From NCBI GenBank assembly GCA_014825775.1, contig MVAQ01000028.1, positions 84,600 to 148,599 on the forward strand: 64,000 nt of DNA. The letters run 5' to 3'. Both the position numbers and the translations under genes were made by a program. Shown in pieces: positions 46,826 through 57,826 of the stretch. This stretch comes from Krasilnikovozyma curviuscula. Taxonomy: Eukaryota > Basidiomycota > Tremellomycetes > Cystofilobasidiales > Mrakiaceae. The notes under the pieces were generated by a model that was given only the letters and a program-made list of their open reading frames with translations, did not search any database and was not told the origin of the DNA. How positions within the stretch are numbered: position 1 is the stretch's first letter; every line of letters begins with the position of its first letter.

Positions 46826-48957
46826 TTACTTCTCTTCCCAATTCGCAAACTCAAAGTACGCAGGATCCAAGCATGGCATGTTCTCTCCACCGAACGCGTA
46901 CAGCCCGAAGAAAGCACCTGTGAAGCAGGGCAACCTCTGCAATAACATAGAGCTCTTGAACTCCGCCATCTTGACTGACTTCTGAAATTCAAGTTGGTAG
47001 TGGAGCTCGTAGAATGTTGGACGAGCCTTGATGATGAGGCCGACAGGACCAGATGAAGAGGAGAGCGGTTCGACGACTTCTTTGATGATTGTTTCCTTTG
47101 GACCCTCTTTCGCATAGATCTCCAAAAGCATTAGATCTCTACCAGTTTTGTTACTATGGTAGCCGTTTGTTCCGTTTGTGGGCTTCTCGATGTTCTGGTG
47201 GTACTTGCCAACTATCTCCCTTTGTCCATCAGCACCAAGTCTGATACCTATGGAAGCGAACGCGTGCTTGCTCAACCAAATGACAGCTCCCGCTTCATGG
47301 TTGACTTCAGTTGGGTAGAACTCGAGTTTGGTGGACCAGTCAACGGAGAAACGGACTTGCTTCTGGAGGACCATCGAGGCAGCTTCTTCAGAGGTGATAT
47401 GGTAGGCGCTTCCATGGATGGTCAACCAGTTTGGGCGTTCAGTGAGACTATAGGACTTCTTGACGGGTGTTCTAAGTTGATACCAACCTGTCGCAAGATC
47501 TACAAGAGCAAGAGAATATTAGTGAGAAGAGGTATCGCAAAACAAATTTGAATGCGTCGAGCTCACCTCCTGTGCCAGTCATCTCGAACTGGTCCACCCA
47601 ATTAGTAGGAGCGAAAAACTTTTTCATCTCTCGTCCCCCACTTGGACAGTCCAGCTCTACTCTCTTGCGAGAGTTGACAATTGGCCAGCCATCAACCCAC
47701 TCAACTGGACACATGAAGGTCTCTCTCCCGAGTTGAGAGATGTGGTAGATTCCGTTATTTGGAGGACGGACAGCAAGAAATACGATCCACCAGTTTCCTT
47801 GGGCATCCTCAACGAAGTCAGCATGGCCAGTATTTCTGGAGATGGTAAAGCTCATGTCAGTGGCGTGGCGCAAGAACGTGAGGAACGAAAAGAAATGAAG
47901 AACTGACCTGATGTCAGGATGATCAGCATTGTAAATCATGGGATTCACAGCACCTACCGGACCTTCCTCCCATGGTCCAAACGGCCCTTCCTTTGACCTG
48001 GAGATCCACTGCTGATGCTCTGTCTCGGTCCCTCCTTCCGCAGTCGAAAGGTAGTAGTAACCATCCTTCTTGTAAATGTGAGGACCTTCAGCTATACCTA
48101 TAACAGTTTCTGAGGTTCTAATCAGCTTAGGCTTGGTGAGGCAGGAGCCGGTATCGAGGTCGATCTGGTAGACGTAAGTACCCATGGAAAATGGCATCCT
48201 CTTGTGAGGTGAGTGATCAGGTAAGATGACGGCCAGGGACATGTATGTTTTCCCATCATCGTCAAAGAACAGCTTTATAGGGAGGAAACAGGTGGTCAAG
48301 GATCTGGACTGGACATAGAGGGAAGAAGGGTAGCCATTGCGACGACTGGGCGTCACTTACATCTTGATCGATACCTAGAACATCAATAGCAACTGGTTCG
48401 CTCCATTTCGTCTCATCAAAGATGTTGTTGGTTTTGACGATGAATCCTCGAGCACCTTCGAAAGAGGTCTGTGGACAACACTTGGCGGTTTGTAACCATG
48501 TCCGTGAAAGTGAAACAGAGGTGCAAAACACTTACGATTCCTTCTCTAGAATCCATCGCAGCCACTGATACATAAAACCAACCCTTATGATATCTGATGA
48601 CGGGTGCGCAAATACCTGATGAAGTGAATGAAAGATGAGTGACGCCTGCGTTCCTACCCTTTCAGAAAATGAGTTGCTACTCACCACCCACATGAGCCAT
48701 ATTGTTTCTCATTGTCAATTGAGATGGTCTCGTCAGGACGTGACCAAGCAGTTTCCAGTCCAGTAAGTCTTTACTGTGGTAGATGGGAAGCCCTGGCCAG
48801 TAGGCGAATGTGCCTGATACGTCAAGAGATAAGCTCTGTGAGCCTGATGAAAGCAGGTAGAAGTGTCACGCACTGGTACAGAGGAAGAATTCATCTCCAA
48901 CTCTGCAGATGGAAGGATCTGGGTTGAACCCTGGGATGATGGGGTTCTGGAAGAACA
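46826..48957 (-). CDS. GH43 glycosidase, probably intracellular beta-xylosidase/arabinofuranosidase
   Basis: Five-bladed beta-propeller hydrolase of family GH43, acting on xylosyl or arabinosyl ends of hemicellulose fragments. The start MFFQNPIIPGFNPDPSICRV at 48957 has no signal peptide, so the enzyme should act in the cytosol. The general-base Asp lies in FNPDPS, followed by TSTFAYWPGLPIYHSKDL. The pKa-modulating Asp is in LFFDDDGKTYMS, and the general-acid Glu in IAEGPHIYKKDGYYYL. HADFVEDAQGNWWIVFLAVR and PVEWVDGWPIV follow, typical of the SXA1/XynB subgroup. The C-terminal part (DWSTKLEFYPTEVNHEAGAV, then FYELHYQLEF) matches the beta-sandwich domain of the same subgroup. About eight exons, all joining in frame. 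It neighbours a Zn2Cys6 regulator and a sugar porter, suggesting uptake followed by internal hydrolysis. Exact substrate is inferred only. Confidence 0.9.
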
Positions 48958-49469
48958 TGCTGGAGGGAGGGTTGAATGAGAGAAACACGGCAGTTTAGCC
49001 TCCTTTTCGAAACCACCCGAGCTATCCCCCCTATATATGAGCTTTCCCCGTCCTCATTGGTCCTTTGAGAGAGATAACGTGATGTCGGTTTGTTTGTTTT
49101 GATGGTGCGTGCGTGTTTCGCCTCGAAAACTTCGAGGCGACAGCAGCGGTAACACGGCCCGGGCCCGAATATTGTTTCTAGTGTAATTTCTTGCTATGTC
49201 ATTATGGATCCGCGTGGTTGGTGGTATAGGTCTTGAGTTATTCAACGTGTTCGATTAGATCAATAGCTTTGTACTTGTTTCCTCTTCTTCTATGATAGGT
49301 GATATATACTAAATCCTTCGACGTTTATCTGCTCATGAGCTCCTTCTCATATCAAAATTTCTCTCTATCTCCCCCAAAACAGTCAAGAAATCCCACAGAA
49401 AACCATTTATTCTCTCCGAAGCGCTTCCCTCAGTGGTGTTGGGTTCTAGAAGAGTTGCAGCAACGAACC
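48958..49469. promoter_or_regulatory. Upstream region of the GH43 gene with inverted repeat
   Basis: About 500 bp between the GH43 start and the 3' end of the regulator gene. A perfect 10-bp inverted repeat with a 3-nt spacer sits at 49118-49140 (TCGCCTCGAA / TTCGAGGCGA). Just beyond it are two CGG triplets five bases apart (49147-49149 and 49155-49157) and a GGCCCGGGCC palindrome (49156-49165). Zinc-cluster proteins of this class bind paired CGG triplets, so this is a candidate site. A TATA-like CTATATATGA occurs near 49031. Function is inferred. Confidence 0.45.
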
Positions 49470-52080
49470 TTACTCTGAAGACGAGGAACAGAGGGGAGGA
49501 TGAGACAATGTAGCCAACTCTTGGCTAAGGGGAGATGGAACATACTTATGAACGATTGAGGGTCCATTGACGGCGATCTGAGCCAGAGGGATTGAGTGAA
49601 GAATATTAAGTAGATTTAAGGTGATATCGATCTTCTCTTCTAAAGGACCAGCAATGGTCTCGGCAGCTGAACGCGAAGAAGAGCCTTTCTCTCCACAGAT
49701 CTCCAGTAATCTGAAAGGTGTTTCAAACCGAATCAGAAAACTCAAATGCTCATGGTGACGTAGTGAAGTCACTGACTCGTCTCGGTACTGAATAATTACA
49801 AGCCTTACCAGGCATTGCGTGATGAGAATATTCGCCTTTGAAACTTCGAGCGCGTCCTGGGCGGTAGGCTTCGTTGAAGCGTGATCGTGGAAGAAAGAGT
49901 TCAAGGAGTTCTCGCAATTGTTTCCCAGCCCACTGCGGGACTGAAAACCTTTTGATCAGCCTCATGCCGGGTATAAATGGTACAGCAGAAAGACGTACCT
50001 GTTTGCAGCCGAATCAAACCCTTGTTGGATCTGTAGCTCTTTCGGCAGGTTGCTGACAAGAAGCAGGGTTTCAGAAAAAAGGATTCTGATCTTGTTGAAC
50101 TTAGGTATAACATCCTCCAGCGCTTTTGGGCGGCTTTTCTTGTCTCCTCGTTTGAGAATCAAGACTTCCTCCAACTTCAGCCAAATTTGAATGATTGCAC
50201 GAAATCCAACCATCAAGAGGGGCTGGTTGACGTCGGAAGGATACATGAACCCTGAAGGAGTGATATAACAGTCGTCTACGATTTGAGGAAGATGGGCGGT
50301 GATGTCTTCAACGTAAAGCATTCGAGGACGGCTGAGGAGGATAGATCCTGTAAAGCTGTTCTTCGTGAGCTTCTGGCCCCTGATGAATCGAGGTTGGGTT
50401 TGATACTTACGACTGATGTTTCCAATATGGGTATGGCTGAGTGAAAAGATAGGTTGAAATCAGACTGGTTGAAATCAGACTTACTCATTAAGTATGTGAT
50501 CACCGGCAGCAACTCACTAGAAAACACGCCGGCGACATTCACTTTCGACAGGATCTACTTCAACAATTCCGAGGATAATTACAGGATGGAAATGACTGCA
50601 AGCGAGAATCGTGCTTACCCAAGCCTATATAAGAATCTTCATCTTGAAGTCTCAATCCCAAGATTAATGAGATAGTTTCTCCCCAGTGTTGTTCTTCCTG
50701 AACTTCATGGCCAAATACTGAGTGGAAGACACAGTCTGTGGGCAATAAGATCATGACAATTGTCAGGATCACATCAGGTGAAGAAAAAAGAGTTGTAAAC
50801 ATACGGTAGAATTTGATCACAACCAACCATATCTGCAGTTTCATTGGCGGATCCTTCACCAAAGCATTGAATCCAGCCCTGTAGCACCTAGTGGATAGAT
50901 TTTTGGTTTGTTCTTTATCCATTCTGAGAAACGAGCGGGGACAGAGGATGAGTGATACGCTGAGGATGGAAGTGACAAGGGCGAAGAAGATGGTGTCGTG
51001 TGCATAGCGATGGGAGGAAATGTCAGCGAGGAAAGAGGGCTGGTGCAGGATGGGACCGAGAGGAGCCATCTGAGAAGAAGGTGTCCGATGTCATTTTGCT
51101 GGTCAAGAGTTGCATTTGAAATCATAGAAGATCAGAACTTACGAAGTCAAAGTAGAGGGAGAGAACAAGCATCATAGTTTCTCTTGGAAGAATGTCTTCC
51201 ATTCTGTAAGTAAGCTTTTCGGTGCTGAGAGATGCCGTTGACATAGGCACAAAGATGGTCGTCGGAGGGGTAGAGAGTGGAGCTCCACCTTCTGAGGGTT
51301 GACGATGGCCTTGAGCTTCAAGAGTGGTGATGCCGACGTCTGAAAGGGAAGTTGGAGAGACGAAGCTGAAGCTGGAGTCATTTTGGGAAACAGGTGTAGT
51401 GTTCATCGGAGGACTGTTACGGTGACTACGGACAGCTGCAGCCCTGCTGGCGTTCAAGGCTTTTGCTGCATGTATTCGTCTAAGTATCAGAATAAAGCAA
51501 AGATAAAGGATTAAAAAAAACCCCTCGACTGGAGGAAAGAGAACAACATCAGATGAGGCTTACTTCTCATATGCTGAGACGAGACGACGCGAGCAACCAA
51601 ATAAAAAGCAAGTTAGCCGACTGAACGGAAAGACCAATCCACCCAACTGTTAAATAGAGACCTCACTAGCAGTAGGTCCTCTCTTGAGTCTCTTGTACGT
51701 GTAATCGCACGGAATCTTGACTTTGGAGCAGCAAGAGCACTTCTCCTTCGTCTCGACATCTTTTGGGAATGAAGTTGAGCCATCCTCATTCAGATATGCG
51801 AGCCTGTCACACTTAAGTTTCCTTACTCTGCAGCTGTCGCAGCCTGGGAATAGATTAAAGAATATCAGAGCAGTGCAACGTGCAGTATGGGATTGTCAGC
51901 CTGTGTGCTGTCCTCACTCTGTCCCTGCGGTTCCTTCACAACCAGTCTTTTTTTTACCTTTGCTACCCCAGCTTGGATCTCTTCAGCAGAACAGATGTTG
52001 CTGATGCTGGCAACTTGAGATTCACTGATTTCCTGAGCATCGGCCATCTCGTCTGTTGACTGTGGAACCCCAACCAGCAT
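49470..52080 (-). CDS. Zn2Cys6 transcription factor with a long zinc-cluster loop
   Basis: Nuclear regulator adjoining the GH43 and sugar-porter genes. The cluster reads CDSCRVRKLKC, then a 23-residue loop, then CSCCSKVKIPC. It keeps C-X2-C-X6-C and C-X2-C-X6-C but has a much longer middle loop than the usual 5-12. A basic patch KVKKRLVVKEPQGQ precedes it, joined by an intron placed one codon before the first Cys. Downstream is a Ser/Thr-rich linker, then the fungal regulator domain (MLVLSLYFDFMAPLGPILHQ, PSFLADISSHRYAHDTIFFA). It ends LSQELATLSHPPLCSSSSE and a stop at 49470. About ten exons. The start is either 52080 (MLVGVPQSTDEMADAQ) or 52047 (MADAQEISESQVAS). It is transcribed away from the sugar porter across a 425-bp promoter, so local control of that gene is a natural guess. 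Confidence 0.85.
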
Positions 52081-52505
52081 TAGTGTGGGGAAAATCGCTC
52101 TCTGATCGATCGCTGCTTGCACCTGCTTGTGTAGCTAGAAAAGAGATAGAGGGGAAGCTGCTCGCACCATTGCACACCTCCAAGTACCATAGCTTGATCG
52201 AACTTTCATGAGAATCTCACTCACACATGGAAAAACACGAGAAAACACGACGAAAATCCAGAGATCGGAACGACGAAATCAGGGAGAAACTGCTTCGCAG
52301 CCATCGAATCAAAGTTTTGGCTTCCAGCATCACGTGCTGGTACAACTCTGGAACACAAACCACCGACATGTGTGAGAGCTCCATATAAAGAGACTGAGAG
52401 CGGGGCGGTCCCACTCTCCTTCTGCTGCTTCTCATCTGTCGAAACCCTGCTCTTTCCCACTCCTTTCACCCCCCGATTTCTAAACCCTCTATCACTATAT
52501 CGGTC
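52081..52505. promoter_or_regulatory. Shared divergent promoter of the regulator and sugar porter
   Basis: The regulator (-) and the transporter (+) start on either side of this 425-bp stretch. On the + strand a TATA-like ATATAAA lies near 52383, about 120 bp before the porter start, and a GC-rich element GCGGGGCGGTCCC directly follows. The latter holds two CGG triplets suitable for a zinc-cluster protein. Which factor binds is not shown by sequence. Confidence 0.5.
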
Positions 52506-55014
52506 ATGAATTCTTCACAGGACCTTGACAGAAAAGAAGACATCGACCATGCCGAACTCTCTCCACCTGTTCCAGCGACAGTTGTCTCTCACTTCGCACA
52601 GCTCACGGTGAGCCAGGCGATGAGAAAGTTCTGGAGACTCTACATCATTGGCTTCTCCGTCTCATTCATTGGAATATATGTAGGATATGCTGTTACTCTA
52701 CCGGGTAAATAATTTTCTGTCAACTTGTTGTGTCCGCGTATCTCAAACGCCAGTGATACGGAGCTGATGATTCCGTCTCTCCTTTCCTAGGTTCCATTGT
52801 TGCCAACCAAGGTTTCATCGATGTCTTTGGTACTGTCAGGGATCCTGTGACTGGAGCGCTATCACTCAGTGCTACTTGGGTGTCAATCTGTAAGTCTCCA
52901 CTTTGGTTCTCCCAGCCAGCTTGCTAGCAATACTTACTAAATCTACTACTTAATTACAATAAAGGGGGAGGTACCGTTTACGCGTGCGTTTATCTCATGC
53001 AGTCGTGTAGGTTTGGTGACGCTAATTCACTTCTTCCACTTTCAGTGTCCAGATTTGCACTCAAATTTTGTCTCCCCTACTGGCTGATCGCTTTGGACTC
53101 AAGCCTAACATGTACTTACTCACTGTTCTAATTGCTCTGGCAAGTAAACTAAACCCTTTGCTCTCCGACAGAGCTTTCTGTGCAATCGCCCCAAACTTCA
53201 AACTAATTGTTCCTTGACTCTGCTCTGCTCCTAGTCCATTGTGGTAGAGATTGTTTCCAAAACAGTACAAATCTACTTTATTGCCAAGATCCTTGCTGGT
53301 TGTGCTACTGGCCTGATTGGAACGACTATTATGACTTACGCGTCAGAGATCACGCTTCCACAGTTCCGCGGTGTTCACTTGAGTGTCTTCGCTCTATCGT
53401 ATGCCCTTGGACAGTTATTTGTTGCAATTGCCCTGCAGATTCTTGAGTCTGTGAGTCCTGCTATTCCAGCACCTCTTACTAGTTTATACTGACTTGTACT
53501 GCCGCTCTCAACGTTTCAAGACTACTCCACTGCTTTTCAGAAGAGCATTCTACTCCGAATTTGCTGTGCTGGGGATTTGGCTTCCCGTTTTGTTGTTCCT
53601 CCCAGAGTCACCTTCATACCTCTGCAAAAAAGGTCAAGCTGAGAAGGCGAAGAAGGCGATGTTGCGCTTGGTTGGTCGCGTCGAAGGCTACAATGTCGAT
53701 CACGAGTACAAGGTGCTCGAGTTCGCGATTGAAGAGTCAAGAGCTTTGATTGGAGAGAAGACAGACTCTCACTGGATGCAGGGATGGTTGGCCTGTTTCA
53801 AAGGTGCTAATCTTCGAAGAACTCTCGTGTCGACGATTCCTTTCACTTTTCAAGTGAGTACCCTCTCTTTTCTTTCAGTATGGTTTCAGTATGGGATCTT
53901 TTCTGATCTCAGTTGTTTCGCAGAACTTTTCTGGTGTACCCCTGGTGTTCGGTCAGATTTTAAGACTGCATCGAAGCTGAACTCCGGTATTCCTTTAGTG
54001 CTGACCATTTCCTACTATTGTCTTTCAGGCTATACGACATACTTCTTCAGCCTCGCTGGTTTGTCGAACACTTTCTTGGCGAACCTCATCATTTACATTG
54101 TCCTCCTTGTCGGCGTCATCTGCTCCTTCTTCTTGGTTGACAAAGTGTAAGTAAGCAACTTCAATAGAAGCATCGTCAAGAGGGCTAAGACTATCCAATG
54201 TTTCTATTTTACAGTGGAAGACGGCCTCTGCTAATCTACGGCGGTGCTATGTGACCATCATCTTCTTTTCACCGAGAGAGATTGCGCTCACAGTTATGAA
54301 GTGGTCTTACTGACTGTCGAACGTTTCCCCTCATTACAGCCTCGCTCTCTCCTGCTTCGCTATCGGTGGTCTTGGATCTGTACCGACTTCCTCCAAAACG
54401 GGATCTGCTCTAATAGCCATTTCTTGTATTTGGGTTTTCGCTTATTCTTTGAGTCTTGCGCCTCTTGGTGGGTAAAACAACAACCTCCGCTGACTTCTTA
54501 CTAGCAGTTGCTTACAAGCGGTCTTTGGATTTTAGGGTGGCTGTTCCTTGTTGAGATTTCTACACCTCAACTGAGAGCGAAAACAGCTGGCATTGCTGCC
54601 ATGTTGCAATCTCTGAGTGGTGTTTTGTTTGTGAGTGCTAATCATTCAGTCTCACCGACACATCCAGCTTAACCTCCCCTCCACCCAATTCTCTACAGAA
54701 CTACACGGTGCCTCTTATGCTTTCTAACCAAGGTGCCAACTGGGGTGTCAAGATTGGTACGGTCTATATTTTACCATCTTTTATTGCCGATGATTGAGCA
54801 CTGACAATGGATACACTCTCTAGGCTATTTTTTTGGCGCCATCTGTGCAGCCTTCCTGGCCCTTACCTGGCTCACTGTTCCAGAAACTAAAGGGAGAAGC
54901 TCCACTGACCTCGACGAGTTGTTTGAGCGCAGGATACCCGCCTGGAGGTTTAAATATGCAAAGACAAGTGCGCAGGAGCTGGCTGAGCAGGAGGCTGCAG
55001 AGTTGAGGGCTTGA
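52506..55014 (+). CDS. MFS sugar transporter
   Basis: Plasma-membrane sugar porter made of at least ten short exons from MNSSQDLDRKEDIDHAELSP at 52506 to the TGA at 55012-55014. Visible signatures: YIIGFSVSFIGIYVGYAVTL (helix 1), LSPLLADRFGLKPNM (loop 2-3 motif, degenerate), AKILAGCATGLIGTTIMTYA, SEITLPQFRGVHLSV, FLPESPSYLCKKGQAEKAKK (the PESPR-like motif with Tyr in place of Arg), YTTYFFSLAGLSNTFLANLI, DKVGRRPLLIYGGA, EISTPQLRAKTAG and VPETKGRSSTDLDELFERR. The helix 7-8 region resembles fungal alpha-glucoside and cellodextrin porters, which would fit import of an oligosaccharide for the nearby cytosolic GH43 enzyme. That is inference from context. All exon joins examined are canonical, so it appears intact. 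Confidence 0.88.
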
Positions 55015-56039
55015 AGTCAGAATACTTGAGGGCTACTTACTTGAGGGTTACTTACTTCTTATATGAGTTTCTTTTCTTTTGCTTTCACATGCTTTTGGAA
55101 AGTATGTGGGTCTGCCTGCAATAATGCGGAGAGTGAAAGTGAAGCCAAAACAGAAGCGCAAGGTGCTTCAGGGTGCTGCTCGATTGACTGACTTTGTTTT
55201 TTAGGTCTTGAGCAATCCTACGACAGTTTGCTTTTCTCCGAAATGCTGTTGAAATGTTCAGAAAATGTGGATAGGCATTCTTTTCGTGTCAACAGTGGCA
55301 TCTCGCCATGCCCTGCGTCATACACAGTGTTCTCCTTCCTCTTTTCTCTTCCGCCATATCTGGAGCAGAGGGCAGCCTCTCCTCCGCGCACGCAGTGCCT
55401 CACGCTTGCTACTTCTCCTTATTTCAAAGAAATCTTGGATGCAAAGGATGTCGTCTTTGAACCAATGTACAACCAAGTATGAAAGCTTAATACTGGAGCT
55501 GTAGGATACCTGAAAAGCCTGGGCGATTAAAATGGGTGTTACCCTGCTGATGATCTGTCTGGGGCTCACCAGAAGGCAATTTAAGCGACTAATCACACTT
55601 TCGCAGGATCTTCGTCACTCCTGGGTGAAGAGAATCCATTTCAGTAGGCTGTTCCACTTAGAGAAATGTAGATGGGGTTCTCTTCACCTCAGGTGAAAAA
55701 TTTAACTGTATTTGCGCTAAAACATCAGGCGCCTTTGCATTCTTTTGCAGCGCAACCAGATCACTACTACTCCTTTCTCTGAGGACTTTGTCTCAGCGCT
55801 ACGAATCGGGTGCGCTTTTACACTCTTCTATCTTTCTTGTGTGTCACTCTCACTCCAATGCTGGCTGGGACTATTAACGTTCCTGTCGTTAGTCTTCCAG
55901 CAGCGCAAGTCAAATTCTCTCATATTTTCAAGTGCTGAGAATCGTAGGCCATGTCTCTAGCTACACTCTACCAAACGACGAACGGTGACGTAGTGGGTCA
56001 ATTTCTTTCCACAGCCAAATCAGTAAATAACCGTACACT
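55015..56039. other. Edge of the transposon-rich block
   Basis: No intact gene. From about 55600 to 55780 a sequence resembles the region next to the LTR of the better-preserved element at 62.2 kb. It shares the phrase GTAGATGGGGTTCTCTTCAC followed by a stretch ending GCGCAACCAGATCACTAC, and similar text recurs at 56460-56605. These look like decayed 3' pol tails of copia elements. The first 500 bp hold the 3' flank of the sugar porter. Confidence 0.45.
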
Positions 56040-56164
56040 TGTAAAGTATCTGCACCAGGAACGAAGTATCAGAAGTAGTTCAAGGTGCAAGTCTCGTGCG
56101 CAAAGGAAGCAACTATATAGGAGGCGCACTTTGGCGCTTAGCAAGTCGCGGCGCAATAACAACA
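56040..56164 (-). mobile_element. LTR-like repeat, decayed copy (R1)
   Basis: A 125-bp copy of the short repeat family found seven times in this block. In the - orientation it begins TGTTGTTATTGCGCCGCGAC, carries the central CTATATAG box and ends in GGTGCAGATACTTTACA, so it keeps the TG...CA ends of an LTR. No target-site duplication is recognisable, in keeping with age or with being part of a rearranged element. Confidence 0.65.
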
Positions 56165-56658
56165 GCCTGAACTCCATAACGAGTGTTCATTCATCAAGTT
56201 TTCAACCTTGACACTCTCAGGTGGAGCTGGGTAATACGGAGAATGGTTGACCGTATTTAAGCCACATTGCCTCTGCTGTATAGTTAGCAGCTGAGCGCAG
56301 TATAACTGCCTCTCGATTTACTTCTGAAACTAAAGTTCCTCGTGCAGTTCCGTAGAATATAGAATGCATAAATGTATTTAGAAACCCATTTCTGTTATAA
56401 GCTTCAGAGCAGAGGGAGTTAGATGAGCATGGCGCACTGAAACTTGAAGTGGTCAGAAACGCAGGATCTGCGTCAATCTTGGGTGAAGAGAATACTATCC
56501 CGTAGGGTAGGTACTCCACTGAAAGAATTGTAGATATTGTTCTCTTCACCTCAGGTGGAAAGCGCCTTTGCATTCTTTTGCAACGCAACCAGATCACTAC
56601 TACCACTGTTGAACAAAGCAAGTAAACTCAGTAACTAACCACACTAGATGTGAAGTTT

Positions 56659-56792
56659 GTTGGTATTTAGTATTGCGCCGCAACTCGCTAAGCGCCAAAG
56701 TGCGCCTCCTATATAGTTGCTTCCTTTGCGCACGAGACTTGCACCTTGATTTACTTCTGATACTTAGTTCCTGGTGCACTCATTCCAATACA
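56659..56792 (+). mobile_element. LTR-like repeat, decayed copy (R2)
   Basis: A 134-bp copy in + orientation with TG...CA ends. It contains GTATTGCGCCGCAACTCG, the CTATATAG box, CGAGACTTGCACCTTG and the end block ACTTCTGATACTTAGTTCCT followed by GGTGCA. Its middle (CTCCTATATAGTTGCTTCCTT) matches R1 much better than R4, R5 or R7, so two subfamilies exist. No flanking duplication was found. Confidence 0.65.
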
Positions 56793-56899
56793 GGCAGTGC
56801 CATTGTATATAAATTATTACATGAGTACTCATTTTCCTCCTGTTCAGCTGGAGGTCAATCTTAATCGTGCTGATCAACCATGCCTGTCAGTACTTTATA

Positions 56900-57015
56900 T
56901 GAAATTGACTGCACAGGAACGATATGTCAGAAGTTGTTCGAGGTGCAAGTTCTTTGCGCTCATCAGTCAAGTGTATAGTTGAGTCACTGTGGCGCTTAGC
57001 AAGTTGTGGCACAAT
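56900..57015 (-). mobile_element. LTR-like repeat, strongly decayed copy (R3)
   Basis: Recognisable from CTGCACAGGAACGATATGTC and GTTCGAGGTGCAAGTTC at one end and TGGCGCTTAGCAAGTTGTGG at the other, in - orientation. Many mismatches separate it from the other copies and the outer limits are approximate. It is probably one of the oldest insertions here. Confidence 0.5.
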
Positions 57016-57628
57016 ACACATAATGCCAAAACTTTATTATTTGATCATTTGTATAAATTCTAGTTACATTCCCATCCCCTGCACTGCCAGTTATTTTCGC
57101 CATCAGCTACTCCCAACGACTTGTTCTTAGTTTACGCTAGTGAGTGACTGATACCTCAGCCCTGTTGTCCAAGAAAATGTTGCTGAAACAGAGACTACTA
57201 ATGCTCTGAAGTTTGATCGAGCACGTGCTTGCAAAGCAATCCTTTTGTTTGAACAGGTGTAAATGTCAGTGTGCAAAGGCTTGAGAACTGGATGGACAGA
57301 ACCCTTAAGTGACCCACGTTCAAGGAAAGCAGATGCGGTTCTGACCACCTGAGGTGGAAAATCTAATTTATTTACGGCGGATAAAATATCAGGCGCTCTG
57401 ACGTTTTGGATCAGAGGCGCGATCGAGTCACTTCCAACCTACCCCTCTGACGAAAGGGACTAAGGAGAACATGTTGAAAAGAACAAGACGCGATAGGTTC
57501 ACGACAATTGGGTTATGCTAAGTAAATCTTTCACTCTGGTGCATCACCTTCTGGCATCAAAACATCCTGATGCTTCCTGATGAAGTCTTCAGAGATCAGG
57601 GGGAGTCAAAGTGATGAGGGTGCGATTG
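57016..57628. other. Decayed retroelement-derived sequence
   Basis: No gene is recognised. Around 57340-57420 the phrase CACCTGAGGTGGAAAAT and an ATCAGGCGC block recall the post-pol sequence at 62.24-62.30 kb, which suggests old copia debris. Open frames are short and broken. Confidence 0.4.
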
Positions 57629-57826
57629 TGTTGTTATTGCGCCGCGACTTACTACTTAGCGCCACAACCCACAGCGCCTCAACTATATAGTTTGTGGTTG
57701 AGCGCAATAGACTTGCACCTCGAACTACTTCTGATACTTAGTTCCTGGTGCAGGTTAGTAATATCTTTCTATGGTTATCTATGAACTACTTCTGATACTT
57801 AGTTCCTGGTGCAGTCAATTACAATA
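57629..57826 (+). mobile_element. Solo LTR, long form (R4)
   Basis: A 198-bp insertion beginning TGTTGTTATTGCGCCGCG and ending GTCAATTACAATA. It is flanked by the direct repeat CGATTG (57623-57628 and 57827-57832), a typical target-site duplication. Compared with the 129-bp form (R5) it carries a tandem duplication of about 60 bp at its 3' side: the block CGAACTACTTCTGATACTTA through GGTGCAG occurs twice, separated by GTTAGTAATATCTTTCTATG. Confidence 0.75.

Noticed and set aside
56217..56621. 134-codon - strand frame between repeats R1 and R2
   Set aside because: It spans sequence similar to other repeat debris and shows no recognisable retroelement domain; probably a chance frame in decayed DNA.
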